DNA of 45,503 nucleotides from Pseudomonas sp. A-1 (GCF_004801855.1 NZ_SSTC01000033.1:1-45503), one strand, 5' to 3'. Counted from the first letter of the stretch, positions 13,760-22,947 are shown. Numbers and translations are program-made. Notes: generated by a model not told the origin, from the letters alone.

Positions 13760-14557
13760 CTAGATGTGCAGGATGAATTCGCGGACCAGCTTGCTGCCGA
13801 AGTAGGCCAGCATCAGCAGCAGGAAGCCGGCCAGGGTCCAACGGATCGCCTTGCCGCCGCGCCAGCCGAGCTGGTGGCGGCCCCACAGCAGTACGCCGAA
13901 CACCACCCAGGCCAGGCAGGCGAGCAGGGTCTTGTGTACCAGGTGCTGGGCGAACAGGTCGTCGAGGAACAGCCAGCCGGACAGCAGCGACAGCGACAGC
14001 AGGCTCCAGCCGCCCCACAGGAAGCCGAACAGCAGGCTCTCCATGGTCTGCAGCGGCGGGAAGTTGCGGATGATCCCCGAGGGGTGCTTGTGCTTGAGCT
14101 GGTGGTTCTGCAGCAGCAGGAGCAGGGCCTGCACCACGGCGATGGTGAACAGGCCGTAGGCGAGGATCGACAGCAGGATGTGGGCGAGGATGCCGGGCGC
14201 CTCGACGATCGGCCGGGTGGTGCCGCCGGGCAGCAGTGCCAGCAGGGCGGTCAGGCTGCCGAGCGGGAACAGCAGCACCAGCAGGTTCTCCACCGGGATG
14301 CGCAGGCTGGCCAGCAGGGTCAGGGCGATCACCGCGGCGGCCAGCAGGCTGGCGGCGTTGAAGAAATCGAGCAGCAGGGCGCCGTTGTCGAGCAGCAGCA
14401 GGCGCAGGCCGAATGCGTGGGCCAGCAGGGCCAGCGCACCGAGCAGGCCGAGCAGGCGCTTGTCCGGCACCGCGCGGCGGGAGAGCAGCAGGGCCTGGTA
14501 CAGGGCCGCGCCGGCGTACAGGCCGGCCGCCGCCAGGCTGGGCAGCAAAGGCGTCAT
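13760..14557 (-). CDS. ypjD: Inner-membrane protein YpjD (CcsA-like cytochrome c assembly domain)
   Basis: The 265-residue product has about eight hydrophobic helices and belongs to the CcsA/CcmC-like family. It contains a Trp/Gly-rich stretch (FGFLWGGWSLLSLSLLSGW) in the place of the haem-handling motif, and well-spaced histidines (LAHILLSILAYG, HLVHKTLLA). A role in haem or cytochrome c biogenesis is suggested by family only; YpjD itself is poorly characterised. The start at 14557 sits just after an AAGGA ribosome site and gives the family N-terminus; the open frame continues upstream into the ffh promoter and is ignored. It heads a ypjD-yfjD operon divergent from ffh. Confidence 0.88.
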   Translation of the reverse strand: MTPLLPSLAAAGLYAGAALYQALLLSRRAVPDKRLLGLLGALALLAHAFGLRLLLLDNGALLLDFFNAASLLAAAVIALTLLASLRIPVENLLVLLFPLGSLTALLALLPGGTTRPIVEAPGILAHILLSILAYGLFTIAVVQALLLLLQNHQLKHKHPSGIIRNFPPLQTMESLLFGFLWGGWSLLSLSLLSGWLFLDDLFAQHLVHKTLLACLAWVVFGVLLWGRHQLGWRGGKAIRWTLAGFLLLMLAYFGSKLVREFILHI

Positions 14558-14655
14558 AAGTCCTTGTGGGGGAAGCCTCGAAGTTGCCGAGTTTGGCACA
14601 GAACCGGCTATCCACGAAAGCCTGGGGGACGGTGTCGGTGGTCGTCGCACTCGGC

Positions 14656-14661
14656 TATAAT
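14656..14661 (+). promoter_or_regulatory. Consensus -10 box for ffh
   Basis: A perfect TATAAT lies 40 bp before the ffh ATG in the divergent gap. The -35 region at the right spacing is weak (TGTCGG), so only the -10 box is strong. Confidence 0.6.
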
Positions 14662-14700
14662 CCGCCGCCTGCCGCAAGCTCCCTCTTCAAAGGAACGTGC

Positions 14701-16074
<1,374 letters not shown>

Positions 16075-16165
16075 GGATCGATCGGCGGCGTCGCGCAGGC
16101 GATGCCGTCGGACGTAGTGCGCGGCGAAGACCGCGCGCGACAATGAGGAAGACCCCGGGAACGGT

Positions 16166-16181
16166 GCCCGCCATGGCGGGC
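16166..16181. other. Perfect GC palindrome between ffh and rpsP
   Basis: GCCCGCCATGGCGGGC is a perfect 16-base palindrome in the 222-bp ffh-rpsP gap. It lacks a T-run, so it is a poor intrinsic terminator; it may end or shield the ffh message. Confidence 0.35.
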
Positions 16182-16195
16182 GCCGCAAAATGGCT

Positions 16196-16223
16196 TTGCA
16201 TTTCTCCGGATAATCCTTAAAAT
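16196..16223 (+). promoter_or_regulatory. Promoter of the rpsP-rimM-trmD-rplS operon
   Basis: TTGCAT (16196-16201) and TAAAAT (16218-16223) are spaced by 16 bp. They lie 74 bp before the rpsP start, in an AT-richer stretch than the surrounding genes. A short GGCC-TTTC-GGCC hairpin follows in the leader. Confidence 0.6.
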
Positions 16224-16296
16224 GTGCGGCCTTTCGGGCCGTGGGCCCTAGTGTGCATACAGCTTTTGCAAGCACCTACTACAGGAACGAAGTTCA

Positions 16297-16545
16297 ATGG
16301 TAACCATCCGTCTTGCTCGTGGCGGCTCCAAGAAGCGCCCTTTCTACCACCTGACCGTGACCAACAGCCGCTCCGCCCGTGACGGCCGTTTCGTCGAGCG
16401 CATCGGTTTCTTCAACCCGGTCGCCACCGGTGGTGAAGTGCGTCTCTCCGTGAACGCCGAGCGTGCCCAGTACTGGCTGAGCCAGGGCGCCCAGCCGTCC
16501 GAGCGCGCTGCCCAGCTGCTCAAGGAAGCGGCTGCTCAGGCCTGA
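16297..16545 (+). CDS. rpsP: 30S ribosomal protein S16
   Basis: The 82-residue protein matches S16 from its first residues ([19 protein letters not shown]) through RIGFFNPVA to the Ala-rich tail. It binds 16S rRNA early in 30S assembly. AGGAACGAAG precedes the ATG. It is the first gene of the four-gene ribosomal/tRNA operon, and rimM starts 7 bp after its stop. Confidence 0.98.
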   Translation: MVTIRLARGGSKKRPFYHLTVTNSRSARDGRFVERIGFFNPVATGGEVRLSVNAERAQYWLSQGAQPSERAAQLLKEAAAQA

Positions 16546-16552
16546 GTGCTCG

Positions 16553-17092
16553 ATGATGCAAAATTCGCCGGCACCCGCCGAGGATCTGGTCGTCCTTGGC
16601 AAAATCGTCTCGGTGTACGGCATCCGCGGTGAGGTCAAGATCTACTCCTACACCGATCCGCTGGATAACCTGCTGGACTACCGCCACTGGACGCTCAAGC
16701 GTGATGGCGAGGTCCGTCAGGTCGAACTGGCCAGTGGGCGCCTGCACAACAAGGTGCTGACCGCCAAGATCAAGGGACTCGACGATCGCGAAGAGGCCCG
16801 CGGCTATGCCGGATTCCTCATCTGTGTACCGCGCAGCTTGCTGCCGGCGCTGGAAGAGGACGAGTTCTACTGGTATCAGCTGGAAGGTCTGAAGGTCATC
16901 AACCAGGACGGGCAGCTGCTCGGAAAGGTCGACCACTTGCTGGAAACCGGCGCCAACGACGTGCTGGTGGTGAAGCCCTGTGCGGGCAGTCTGGATGATC
17001 GCGAGCGCCTGTTGCCCTACACGGAGCAATGCGTGCAGAAGGTCGATCTGGCTGCCGGTGAGCTGCGGGTGGACTGGGATGCGGATTTCTGA
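16553..17092 (+). CDS. rimM: 16S rRNA processing factor RimM
   Basis: RimM helps maturation of the 30S head and binds S19. The 179-residue protein has the N-terminal RimM barrel (LVVLGKIVSVYGIRGEVKIYSYTDP) and a C-terminal PRC-like barrel (DEFYWYQLEGLKV...GANDVLVVKP). Two adjacent ATG codons (16553, 16556) could start it; the first is annotated. It lies 7 bp after rpsP and 3 bp before trmD, so translation is probably coupled. Confidence 0.97.
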   Translation: MMQNSPAPAEDLVVLGKIVSVYGIRGEVKIYSYTDPLDNLLDYRHWTLKRDGEVRQVELASGRLHNKVLTAKIKGLDDREEARGYAGFLICVPRSLLPALEEDEFYWYQLEGLKVINQDGQLLGKVDHLLETGANDVLVVKPCAGSLDDRERLLPYTEQCVQKVDLAAGELRVDWDADF

Positions 17093-17095
17093 CCC

Positions 17096-17839
17096 ATGCG
17101 GGTAGACGTTCTCAGCCTGTTCCCCGAGATGTTCGTCGCCATCAGCGAGTACGGCATCACCAGCCGTGCGGTGAAGCAGGGTCTCCTGCAGCTGCAATGC
17201 TGGAATCCGCGGGATTACACCGAGGACCGCCACCAGACGGTGGACGATCGGCCCTTCGGCGGTGGCCCGGGGATGGTGATGAAGATCAAGCCGCTGGAGC
17301 GGGCCCTGGCCGATGCCAGGCAAGCTGCAGGCGGTGCGGCCAAGGTGATCTACCTGTCGCCGCAGGGGCGTCGTCTCGATCAGGCGGCGGTCCGCGAACT
17401 GGCGAACGAGGAGCGTCTGATCCTCATCGCCGGGCGTTACGAAGGCATCGACGAGCGTTTCATCGAGACGCACGTGGATGAAGAATGGTCGATCGGCGAT
17501 TATGTCCTGTCCGGCGGTGAGCTGCCGGCCATGGTGCTGATCGATGCGGTGACGCGGCTGTTGCCCGGAGCATTGGGACACGCCGATTCCGCCGAGGAGG
17601 ACTCGTTTACCGACGGCCTGCTCGACTGTCCGCACTACACCCGACCCGAGGTGTACGAGGGCAAAAGTGTTCCGCCGGTGCTGCTCAGCGGCAACCACGA
17701 ACACATCCGGCGCTGGCGTTTGCAGCAGTCCCTGGGACGTACCTGGGAACGACGTGCCGATCTTCTGGATAGTCGCTCGCTTTCTGGAGAAGAGAAAAAG
17801 CTGCTGGACGAATATATCCGCCAGCAGAACGATAGTTAA
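17096..17839 (+). CDS. trmD: tRNA (guanine37-N1)-methyltransferase
   Basis: TrmD methylates G37 next to the anticodon using S-adenosylmethionine, which prevents +1 frameshifting. The 247-residue SPOUT enzyme shows the deep-knot motifs [22 protein letters not shown] and [21 protein letters not shown] that bind the cofactor. Length is close to the family norm. It is third in the rpsP-rimM-trmD-rplS operon. Confidence 0.98.
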   Translation: MRVDVLSLFPEMFVAISEYGITSRAVKQGLLQLQCWNPRDYTEDRHQTVDDRPFGGGPGMVMKIKPLERALADARQAAGGAAKVIYLSPQGRRLDQAAVRELANEERLILIAGRYEGIDERFIETHVDEEWSIGDYVLSGGELPAMVLIDAVTRLLPGALGHADSAEEDSFTDGLLDCPHYTRPEVYEGKSVPPVLLSGNHEHIRRWRLQQSLGRTWERRADLLDSRSLSGEEKKLLDEYIRQQNDS

Positions 17840-17880
17840 CGTATCGATGGCAGGCCGCAGGCTTGTCTATGGAGCACAGC

Positions 17881-18237
17881 ATGAGCAACAAGAACCCGAT
17901 CATTCAGCAGATCGAAGCTGAACAGATGAACAAAGAGATCCCGGCGTTCGCCCCCGGCGACACCGTGATCGTGCAAGTGAAGGTGAAGGAAGGCGACCGT
18001 CAGCGTCTGCAGGCCTTCGAAGGCGTGGTGATCGGCAAGCGTAACCGCGGCCTGAACAGCGCCTTCACCGTGCGCAAGATCTCCAGCGGCTTCGGCGTCG
18101 AGCGTACCTTCCAGACCTACAGCCCGCTGGTCGACAGCATCACCGTCAAGCGTCGCGGCGACGTGCGCAAGGCCAAGCTGTACTACCTCCGCGACCTGTC
18201 CGGCAAGGCCGCTCGCATCAAGGAGAAGCTGGTCTGA
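17881..18237 (+). CDS. rplS: 50S ribosomal protein L19
   Basis: The 118-residue protein starts [23 protein letters not shown] and carries the L19 core ([32 protein letters not shown]). It sits at the 30S-50S interface. The ATG at 17881 has GGAG six bases upstream; an in-frame upstream ATG at 17869 is rejected for spacing and homology. It is the last gene of its operon. Confidence 0.98.
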   Translation: MSNKNPIIQQIEAEQMNKEIPAFAPGDTVIVQVKVKEGDRQRLQAFEGVVIGKRNRGLNSAFTVRKISSGFGVERTFQTYSPLVDSITVKRRGDVRKAKLYYLRDLSGKAARIKEKLV

Positions 18238-18255
18238 GACCCGCTTCCCTGCAGC

Positions 18256-18285
18256 AAAAAAAGCAGCCCTCGGGCTGCTTTTTTT
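18256..18285 (+). terminator. Strong terminator after rplS
   Basis: An A7 run, AGCAGCCC, a short loop, GGGCTGCT and a T7 run form a near-perfect rho-independent terminator 19 bp past the rplS stop. Confidence 0.93.
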
Positions 18286-18388
18286 GTGTCCGCGATTTGG
18301 GTCGGTGGTGCGCGGCCTCGGCTGCGTCTGGCGTCTGCTAGCCTGACAGTCAGGTGGGCTGGACGCGCCAGGCGCGGGGGAGACGGCG

Positions 18389-19495
18389 ATGAAGCAGGCA
18401 GGCATGAAGCTGCGCGGGGTCAATCTGGGCAGCTGGCTGGTGCTGGAGAAATGGATGGTGCCGAGTCTGTTCGAAGGGCTGGCGGCCACCGACGAGACCA
18501 CCTGGTGCGCCGAACTGGGCGAGGCTGCGGGCGAGCGCCTGCGCCGGCACTGGGACAGCTTCGTCACCCGCGACGACTTCGCCTGGATCGCCGGCCATGG
18601 CCTGAACGCCGTGCGCATCCCGCTGGGCCACTGGATCTTCGGCCCCGACTATCCCTGGCACCCGAGCTACGGCGTGCACCGCCATCCCTTCGTCGAAGGC
18701 GGCATCGAGGTGCTCGACCGCGCCATGGACTGGGCGCAGGAGTTCGGTCTGCGCGTGGTGCTCGACCTGCATGCCGCCCCGGGCTGCCAGAACGGTTTCG
18801 ACAACGGCGGAATCAAGGACGTCTGCGAATGGCACACCCGCCCGGAATACCTCGAGCATTCGCTGGCGGTGCTGGAGCGCCTGGCCGAGCGCTATCGCGA
18901 CCATCCGGCGCTGCACGCCATCGAAGCACTCAACGAACCGCGCTGGGACGTGCCTACCGACTACCTCAAGGCCTACTACCTGGCCGCCTACGCGCGCATC
19001 CGCAAGCATTGCCCGGCCGAGCGGGTGGCGGTGGTGTTCCATGACGGTTTCCGCGATTTCCGCGAGTATCTGGGCTTCATGCAGGGGCCGGAGTTCCGCA
19101 ACGTGATCTTCGACATCCACCGCTACCAGTGCTTCGAGCGCGGCGACATCGACATGGACATCTACGGCCACCTGCGCAAGGCTGCCGGCGAGTGGAAGCA
19201 GGAGGCCGATGCCGTCATCACCGAGCTGGGCCTGCCGACCTTCTGCGGCGAGTGGAGTCTGGGCCTGGACCTCCGGGTGGTCTCGCTGTGGGCCGAGGGG
19301 CCGTTCAATCACGCGCTGGAGTACATGGACGCCTTCCAGGAGGATGTGGCCTACCGCGGCTACGCCGCCGCCCAGCTGGCCACCTGGGAGAAGTACCTGG
19401 GCTGGTTCTTCTGGAGCTACAAGACCGAGACCACTCCGGCCTGGTGTTTCCGCGACTGCGTCGAGCGCGGCTGGCTGCCGTCAGGGTTCGCGTAG
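18389..19495 (+). CDS. GH5 family glucanase (exo-beta-1,3-glucanase-like)
   Basis: The 368-residue enzyme is a glycoside hydrolase family 5 TIM barrel. It opens with RGVNLGSWLVLEKWMVPSLFEG, strikingly like yeast Exg1-type exo-1,3-beta-glucanases (subfamily GH5_9-like). Catalytic acid/base Glu183 lies in LNEPRW and nucleophile Glu288 in GEWSLG; FFWSYKTE near the end lines the active site. There is no signal peptide, so it should act in the cytoplasm, probably releasing glucose from short beta-glucosides or glucans brought into the cell. The ATG at 18389 has GGGGGAG upstream. It converges on the ABC transporter gene, overlapping its 3' end by 15 bp, and glk lies beyond, which fits glucose use. 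Substrate is inferred. Confidence 0.85.
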   Translation: MKQAGMKLRGVNLGSWLVLEKWMVPSLFEGLAATDETTWCAELGEAAGERLRRHWDSFVTRDDFAWIAGHGLNAVRIPLGHWIFGPDYPWHPSYGVHRHPFVEGGIEVLDRAMDWAQEFGLRVVLDLHAAPGCQNGFDNGGIKDVCEWHTRPEYLEHSLAVLERLAERYRDHPALHAIEALNEPRWDVPTDYLKAYYLAAYARIRKHCPAERVAVVFHDGFRDFREYLGFMQGPEFRNVIFDIHRYQCFERGDIDMDIYGHLRKAAGEWKQEADAVITELGLPTFCGEWSLGLDLRVVSLWAEGPFNHALEYMDAFQEDVAYRGYAAAQLATWEKYLGWFFWSYKTETTPAWCFRDCVERGWLPSGFA

Positions 19496-21247
19496 GGCGC
19501 AGGGGGCCGGCTCCGGCGAGCAGCTCAGGTACTTGTCTTCGCACAGCCGGTCGAGCACCAGCCGGCGCGTGTAGAAGTGTTCCAGGGTGCGGTGGAAGCT
19601 GATGGTCAGCAGCGTCGAGCCGAGCAGTTCGCGGTGCAGCACCTCGGTCATGCATTCCTCGCCCTGCACGTCGAAGGCGTCGGTGGCCTCCTCGATGAAC
19701 ACCCAGGCCGGATGGTGCAGCAGCAGGCGGGCGATGCCGATGCGCTGCTGGGCGCGCAGCGGCAGCACGCGGTCCCAGTCGTCGCTGTCCTCCAGGCGCG
19801 GTGCCAGCCAGGCGATGCCGGCGCAGTCCAGGGCGTGGAGGATCTGCGCGTGGCCGAAGTGGCCGGCGGGATGCGGGTAGCTGAGTGCTGCCTGCAGGGT
19901 GCCGTCGGGGAGGAACGGCCGCTGCGGCAGGAACACGATGCTCTGTCCGGCGGGCAGCTCGATTTCGCCATGGCCCCAGGGCCACAGCCCGGCGACTGCC
20001 TTGAACAGGGCGATGGTCACCGTCGGGTCGCCGCTGATCAGCACCCGTTCGCCGCGCTGGATGCTCAGGTCCAGAGGCTCCAGCAGCACCCGTCCGTCCG
20101 GATTGGCCAGGCTGAGGTTGCGCAGGGTCAGTATGTCGCCCTGGCTGCGGCGCAGGTCGATGCGGTGCTCCACCGGATTGTCGGCGCGCTCCTCGAGCAG
20201 CAGCATGTCGTTGTACAGGCTCACCACCCGGTCGACCGAGGCGCGGCACTTGGCCAGCTCGCCGAGGTTGTCGATCGGCCAGGACAGCGCCGAGGTCAGG
20301 CGCTGGAAGGCCTGCGCCGCCTGCATCAGCACGCCCAGGGTCATGCCCCCGGCGATGAACTGCGGCGCGGCGACCAGGATCGGGAACACCGGCAGCAGGG
20401 TGCCGTAGCCGGTAGAGAAGGAGACGATGCCCAGGTAGCCGAGCGTCTGGCGGTTCCAGCCCTGGCCGACGTCGGCGAACAGCCGATCGGCCTGGCGGTG
20501 CTCGATCTCCTCGCCGTGCATCAGGGCGATCGCCTCGGAGTTCTCGCGGGCGCGGGCCAGGCCGAAGCGCAGGTTGGCCTCCACCGTCTGCAGGCGGTTG
20601 GTGGCGCGGATCAGCGGCCGGCCCAGCAGCAGGCCGAACACGGTGCCGCCGCCGGCATACAGGAAGGCCAGCAGCACCAGATAGCCGGGCACCACCAGGG
20701 AGGTGCCGGGGATCGGCAGGCTGCCGGAGACGTCGAGGAGGATGTCGATGAAGCTGCCGAGGATCAGCAGCGAATAGAGCAGCGACAGCGCCAGGGCGAT
20801 GGCCGTCTCGGTGGCGATGCGGATGTCCTCGGCGATGCGCCCGTCGGGGTTGTCGTGCTCGCCGCTGGTGAACTGCAGCTGGTAGTGGCGGGCGTGGGCC
20901 ATCCACTGGTCGAGCAGGCGGTCGGTCAGCCAGCGCCGCCAGTCCAGTTGCAGCCAGCGCTTGACGTGCAAGTGCAGGGCGGTGACCAGCATGGTCAGCA
21001 CGAAGATCAGCAGGAAGGTGGCGATCAGCCAGACCAGATCGCGCAGCGAGCGCGCCTCGAGGACGTCGAACAGCTCGCGATGCCAGTAGCTGATCCAGAT
21101 CGCCAGGCCCACCTGCGCCTGGGTCAGCGCCACCAGCAGCAGCACCGCCGCGCGCACCGTCCAGCGGCGCTCGCAGTTCCAGTAGGCGCCGGCCAGGCGC
21201 AGGAACTGCCAGGTCAGCCGGGGCGGGGGCGGGCTGGCCGGTGCCAT
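19481..21247 (-). CDS. ABC permease-ATPase fusion (YddA/SbmA-like) with degenerate ATPase
   Basis: The 588-residue protein fuses a membrane domain (helices near 32-55, 70-95, 148-172, 183-210 and 280-312) to a nucleotide-binding domain (about 370-575) in the layout of the YddA/ABC_membrane_2 family. Key ATP motifs are broken. Walker A reads G406-DPTVTIA where G-x-x-G-x-G-K-S/T is expected, so the lysine is Ile412. The signature reads LPLRAQQ instead of LSxGEQQ, and Walker B has Glu519 where Asp is usual. The Q-loop (FLPQRPFLPDGTL), the following Glu520 and His552 remain. The frame is intact, so this may be a pseudo-ATPase or a half of a heteromer. The start at 21247 is 4 bp after the glk stop, indicating an operon. 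Confidence 0.82.
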   Translation of the reverse strand: MAPASPPPPRLTWQFLRLAGAYWNCERRWTVRAAVLLLVALTQAQVGLAIWISYWHRELFDVLEARSLRDLVWLIATFLLIFVLTMLVTALHLHVKRWLQLDWRRWLTDRLLDQWMAHARHYQLQFTSGEHDNPDGRIAEDIRIATETAIALALSLLYSLLILGSFIDILLDVSGSLPIPGTSLVVPGYLVLLAFLYAGGGTVFGLLLGRPLIRATNRLQTVEANLRFGLARARENSEAIALMHGEEIEHRQADRLFADVGQGWNRQTLGYLGIVSFSTGYGTLLPVFPILVAAPQFIAGGMTLGVLMQAAQAFQRLTSALSWPIDNLGELAKCRASVDRVVSLYNDMLLLEERADNPVEHRIDLRRSQGDILTLRNLSLANPDGRVLLEPLDLSIQRGERVLISGDPTVTIALFKAVAGLWPWGHGEIELPAGQSIVFLPQRPFLPDGTLQAALSYPHPAGHFGHAQILHALDCAGIAWLAPRLEDSDDWDRVLPLRAQQRIGIARLLLHHPAWVFIEEATDAFDVQGEECMTEVLHRELLGSTLLTISFHRTLEHFYTRRLVLDRLCEDKYLSCSPEPAPCALREP

Positions 21248-21251
21248 GGCG

Positions 21252-22211
21252 TCACTCCGCCTGCAGCGCCAGGCGCGCGGCGATCTGCGCGGCGCCGCGC
21301 AGGCCCAGCTGCTCGTCGAGCACCACCTGCAGCGGGATGCCTTCCAGCAGCGCACGCATCGGCGGCCTGGCGACGAACGCCTCGCGCACCGCCGGCAGGC
21401 GCAGGCAGGGCAGGATCTTCGGCGCGATGCCGCCGCCCAGGTACACGCCGCCGCGGGCCAGGCCGGTCAGCGCCAGGTTGCCGGCGGCGCCGGCCAGCAG
21501 GCGGGCGAACAGCTCGAGGGTCGCCGTCGCCCGGGCGTCGCCGGCCGCGGCGGCGGCGCCGATCTGCGCGGGACCGGGCAGGTCGTCGGCATCCTCGTCG
21601 CGGCCGGCGAGAAAGGCGAAGAGGCGCACCAGCCCCGCACCGGACAGCAGCAGCTCGAGGCTGACCCGGCCGTGGCGCGGCAACAGGTGGCGCAGCAGGG
21701 CGAGCTGCTGCTCGTCCTGCGCGGCGAAGTCGGCATGGCCGCCCTCGCTGGGCAGGACCAGCGGCTGCGCCGGCGTGCCGGCGAGCAGCGCCATGCCCAG
21801 GCCGGTGCCGACGGCGAGCAGGGCGCGCACGCCGCCGGGCTGCGGCCTGCCGCTCTGCAAGGGGTACAGTTGCTCGTCGTGCAGCAGGGGCAGGCCCTGG
21901 GCCTGGGCGGCTAGGTCGTTGACCAGCTCGATCCGGCGCAGAGCGAGTTGCCCGGCCAGTTCGTCGGCGTCCAGGTCCCAGGGCAGGTTGGTCAGTCGCA
22001 CCTGCCGGCCATCGACCGGCCCGGCCACGGCCAGGCAGGCGACCTGCGGCTGTTCGCCCGGGCGCAGGAAGGCGCGCAGCAGGCTCAGGCCGTCGGCATG
22101 TTCCTGGCTGGCCAGGGTCTGCTGACGCAGGGGCTGCCAGGTGTCGCCGCGGCTTTCGCCCAGCAGCAGGCGCGCCCGGGTACCGCCGATGTCTGCCGCC
22201 AGAATGAGCAT
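21252..22211 (-). CDS. glk: Glucokinase
   Basis: Glk phosphorylates cytoplasmic glucose with ATP, feeding the Entner-Doudoroff pathway. The 319-residue protein has the ASKHA phosphate-1 loop (LAADIGGTRARLLLG), the sugar-binding ND pair at 98-99 (IELVNDLAAQAQGL), the phosphate-2 loop (LLAVGTGLGMALL) and the glucose motif E156-GGH159. It lacks ROK zinc cysteines, so it is the E. coli-type Glk family. The ATG at 22211 has GAGG upstream. It precedes the ABC gene by 4 bp and converges with the GH5 gene further on, suggesting a small glucoside-use group. Confidence 0.9.
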   Translation of the reverse strand: MLILAADIGGTRARLLLGESRGDTWQPLRQQTLASQEHADGLSLLRAFLRPGEQPQVACLAVAGPVDGRQVRLTNLPWDLDADELAGQLALRRIELVNDLAAQAQGLPLLHDEQLYPLQSGRPQPGGVRALLAVGTGLGMALLAGTPAQPLVLPSEGGHADFAAQDEQQLALLRHLLPRHGRVSLELLLSGAGLVRLFAFLAGRDEDADDLPGPAQIGAAAAAGDARATATLELFARLLAGAAGNLALTGLARGGVYLGGGIAPKILPCLRLPAVREAFVARPPMRALLEGIPLQVVLDEQLGLRGAAQIAARLALQAE

Positions 22212-22464
22212 GCCTACCTCGTCGTGCGCTCGGACGCCGGCCGGCGCACCTCGTGCGCGGGCTGTTCGGCAGGCCGGGCGAGGGCGCCCGGTGGATCGGG
22301 GTAGCGGCAGCGGCGCATGGAGCCCGCTGCGCATGTGTCCTGCAGTATAGGCGGCCAGGTGGCGCAGCCGGGAGCCAGGCTGCGCTGCGGCGGTGGGCGG
22401 CGATTCGAGGCGCGCCGGCCGCGCCCGGGCCTGCCTGGTTTTTATGTCATTAAATTATAGAAGA

Positions 22465-22489
22465 ATTCTTAAACAATATTTTTAAGAAT
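22465..22489. promoter_or_regulatory. AT-rich inverted repeat, candidate operator of the sulfate operon
   Basis: ATTCTTAAA (22465-22473) and TTTAAGAAT (22481-22489) form a perfect 9-bp inverted repeat with a 7-base spacer. It lies just upstream of a TAATAT box. In Pseudomonas, CysB activates sulfate-starvation genes from AT-rich sites near -35, so CysB is the obvious candidate binder, though this is inferred from position. Confidence 0.45.
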
Positions 22490-22503
22490 ATAAATGGTGT
22501 GCC

Positions 22504-22509
22504 TAATAT
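22504..22509 (+). promoter_or_regulatory. Probable -10 box of the oscA-sbp-cysTWA operon
   Basis: TAATAT lies 56 bp before oscA. The -35 position (about 22481-22486, TTTAAG) is poor and falls inside the inverted repeat, as expected for an activator-dependent promoter. Confidence 0.45.
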
Positions 22510-22564
22510 GCGCTCCATCGCCGGGGCACGGCCCGCGGGCGATCCATAGCCAAGGAGCATCCCC

Positions 22565-22750
22565 ATGAGCGCCAACCTACGCAGTGTCGCCGGCCAGGAC
22601 GAAGCCGGTCTGTTGCGCGAGATCCACAATGCCCTGCACGGCCTGCGCTACGGCGCGGTGGAAATCACCGTGCACAACGGCCAGGTGGTGCAGATCGAGC
22701 GCAAGGAAAAGTTCCGCCTGCAGCCGCCGAGCGGCAGCAAGCAACCCTGA
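22565..22750 (+). CDS. oscA: Sulfur-starvation protein OscA (DUF2292/YezD)
   Basis: The 61-residue protein has the DUF2292 core LLREIHNALHGLRYGAVEITVHNGQVVQIERKEKFRL. In Pseudomonas this family includes OscA, induced by sulfur starvation and needed for full chromate tolerance in P. corrugata, and it regularly precedes sbp. Its molecular function is not known. An AAGGAG ribosome site sits seven bases before the ATG. It is the first gene of the sulfate operon. Confidence 0.88.
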   Translation: MSANLRSVAGQDEAGLLREIHNALHGLRYGAVEITVHNGQVVQIERKEKFRLQPPSGSKQP

Positions 22751-22775
22751 TTTCGCACAGGCCCGACTGGACCAC

Positions 22776-22867
22776 CGGAGGGCGTGAGCATGCCACCTGA
22801 CATCGACCAGACCATGAGCACGCACATGAGCATCCGAGCCCTCCGCCGCTGTTGCTGGCGAATGTGA
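22776..22867 (+). other. Candidate Cys-codon leader ORF with paired ribosome site
   Basis: ATG at 22790 opens a 25-codon ORF ending TGA at 22865-22867. The product ends in RRCCWRM, with tandem Cys codons at 22850-22855. GGAGGG (22777-22782) is a strong ribosome site seven bases upstream. That site lies within CGGAGGGC (22776-22783), which is exactly complementary to GCCCTCCG (22838-22845), just before the Cys codons. The layout suggests control by cysteine supply upstream of sbp. Expression is unproven, and the ORF is short enough to arise by chance. Confidence 0.4.
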
Positions 22868-22913
22868 CGCCAACCGTCGTTCCCGACCCGATTGCCACAT
22901 TCCGCCGTTATCC

Positions 22914-22933
22914 GGCGTGCCGCCGAGCACGCC
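22914..22933 (+). other. Hairpin abutting the sbp ribosome-binding site
   Basis: GGCGTGC (22914-22920) and GCACGCC (22927-22933) form a perfect 7-bp stem with a six-base loop. The sbp ribosome site AAGGAG (22935-22940) begins two bases later. It may modulate sbp translation together with the upstream leader ORF. Confidence 0.4.
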
Positions 22934-22947
22934 CAAGGAGCACCAGC

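Larger units (their letters stand above)
22212..22564. other. 353-bp divergent control region, glk / sulfate operon
   Basis: The glk-proximal part is GC-rich; its only promoter-like word on the minus strand is TATACT at 22349-22344. From about 22437 to 22511 the sequence turns sharply AT-rich, unlike its surroundings, and holds the inverted repeat and -10 box listed separately. No gene was seen. Confidence 0.6.

Noticed and set aside
14589-14606. TGGCAC word upstream of ffh as a sigma-54 promoter
   Set aside because: The -12 element TTGC is missing at the required spacing.
16200-16296. Riboswitch or autoregulatory RNA in the rpsP leader
   Set aside because: Only a small GGCC hairpin is visible; nothing supports a known ribosomal-protein leader.
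19577-21664. 695-codon plus-strand frame opposite the ABC and glk genes
   Set aside because: Gln/Ala/Gly-rich shadow product running across two real genes; no recognisable domain.
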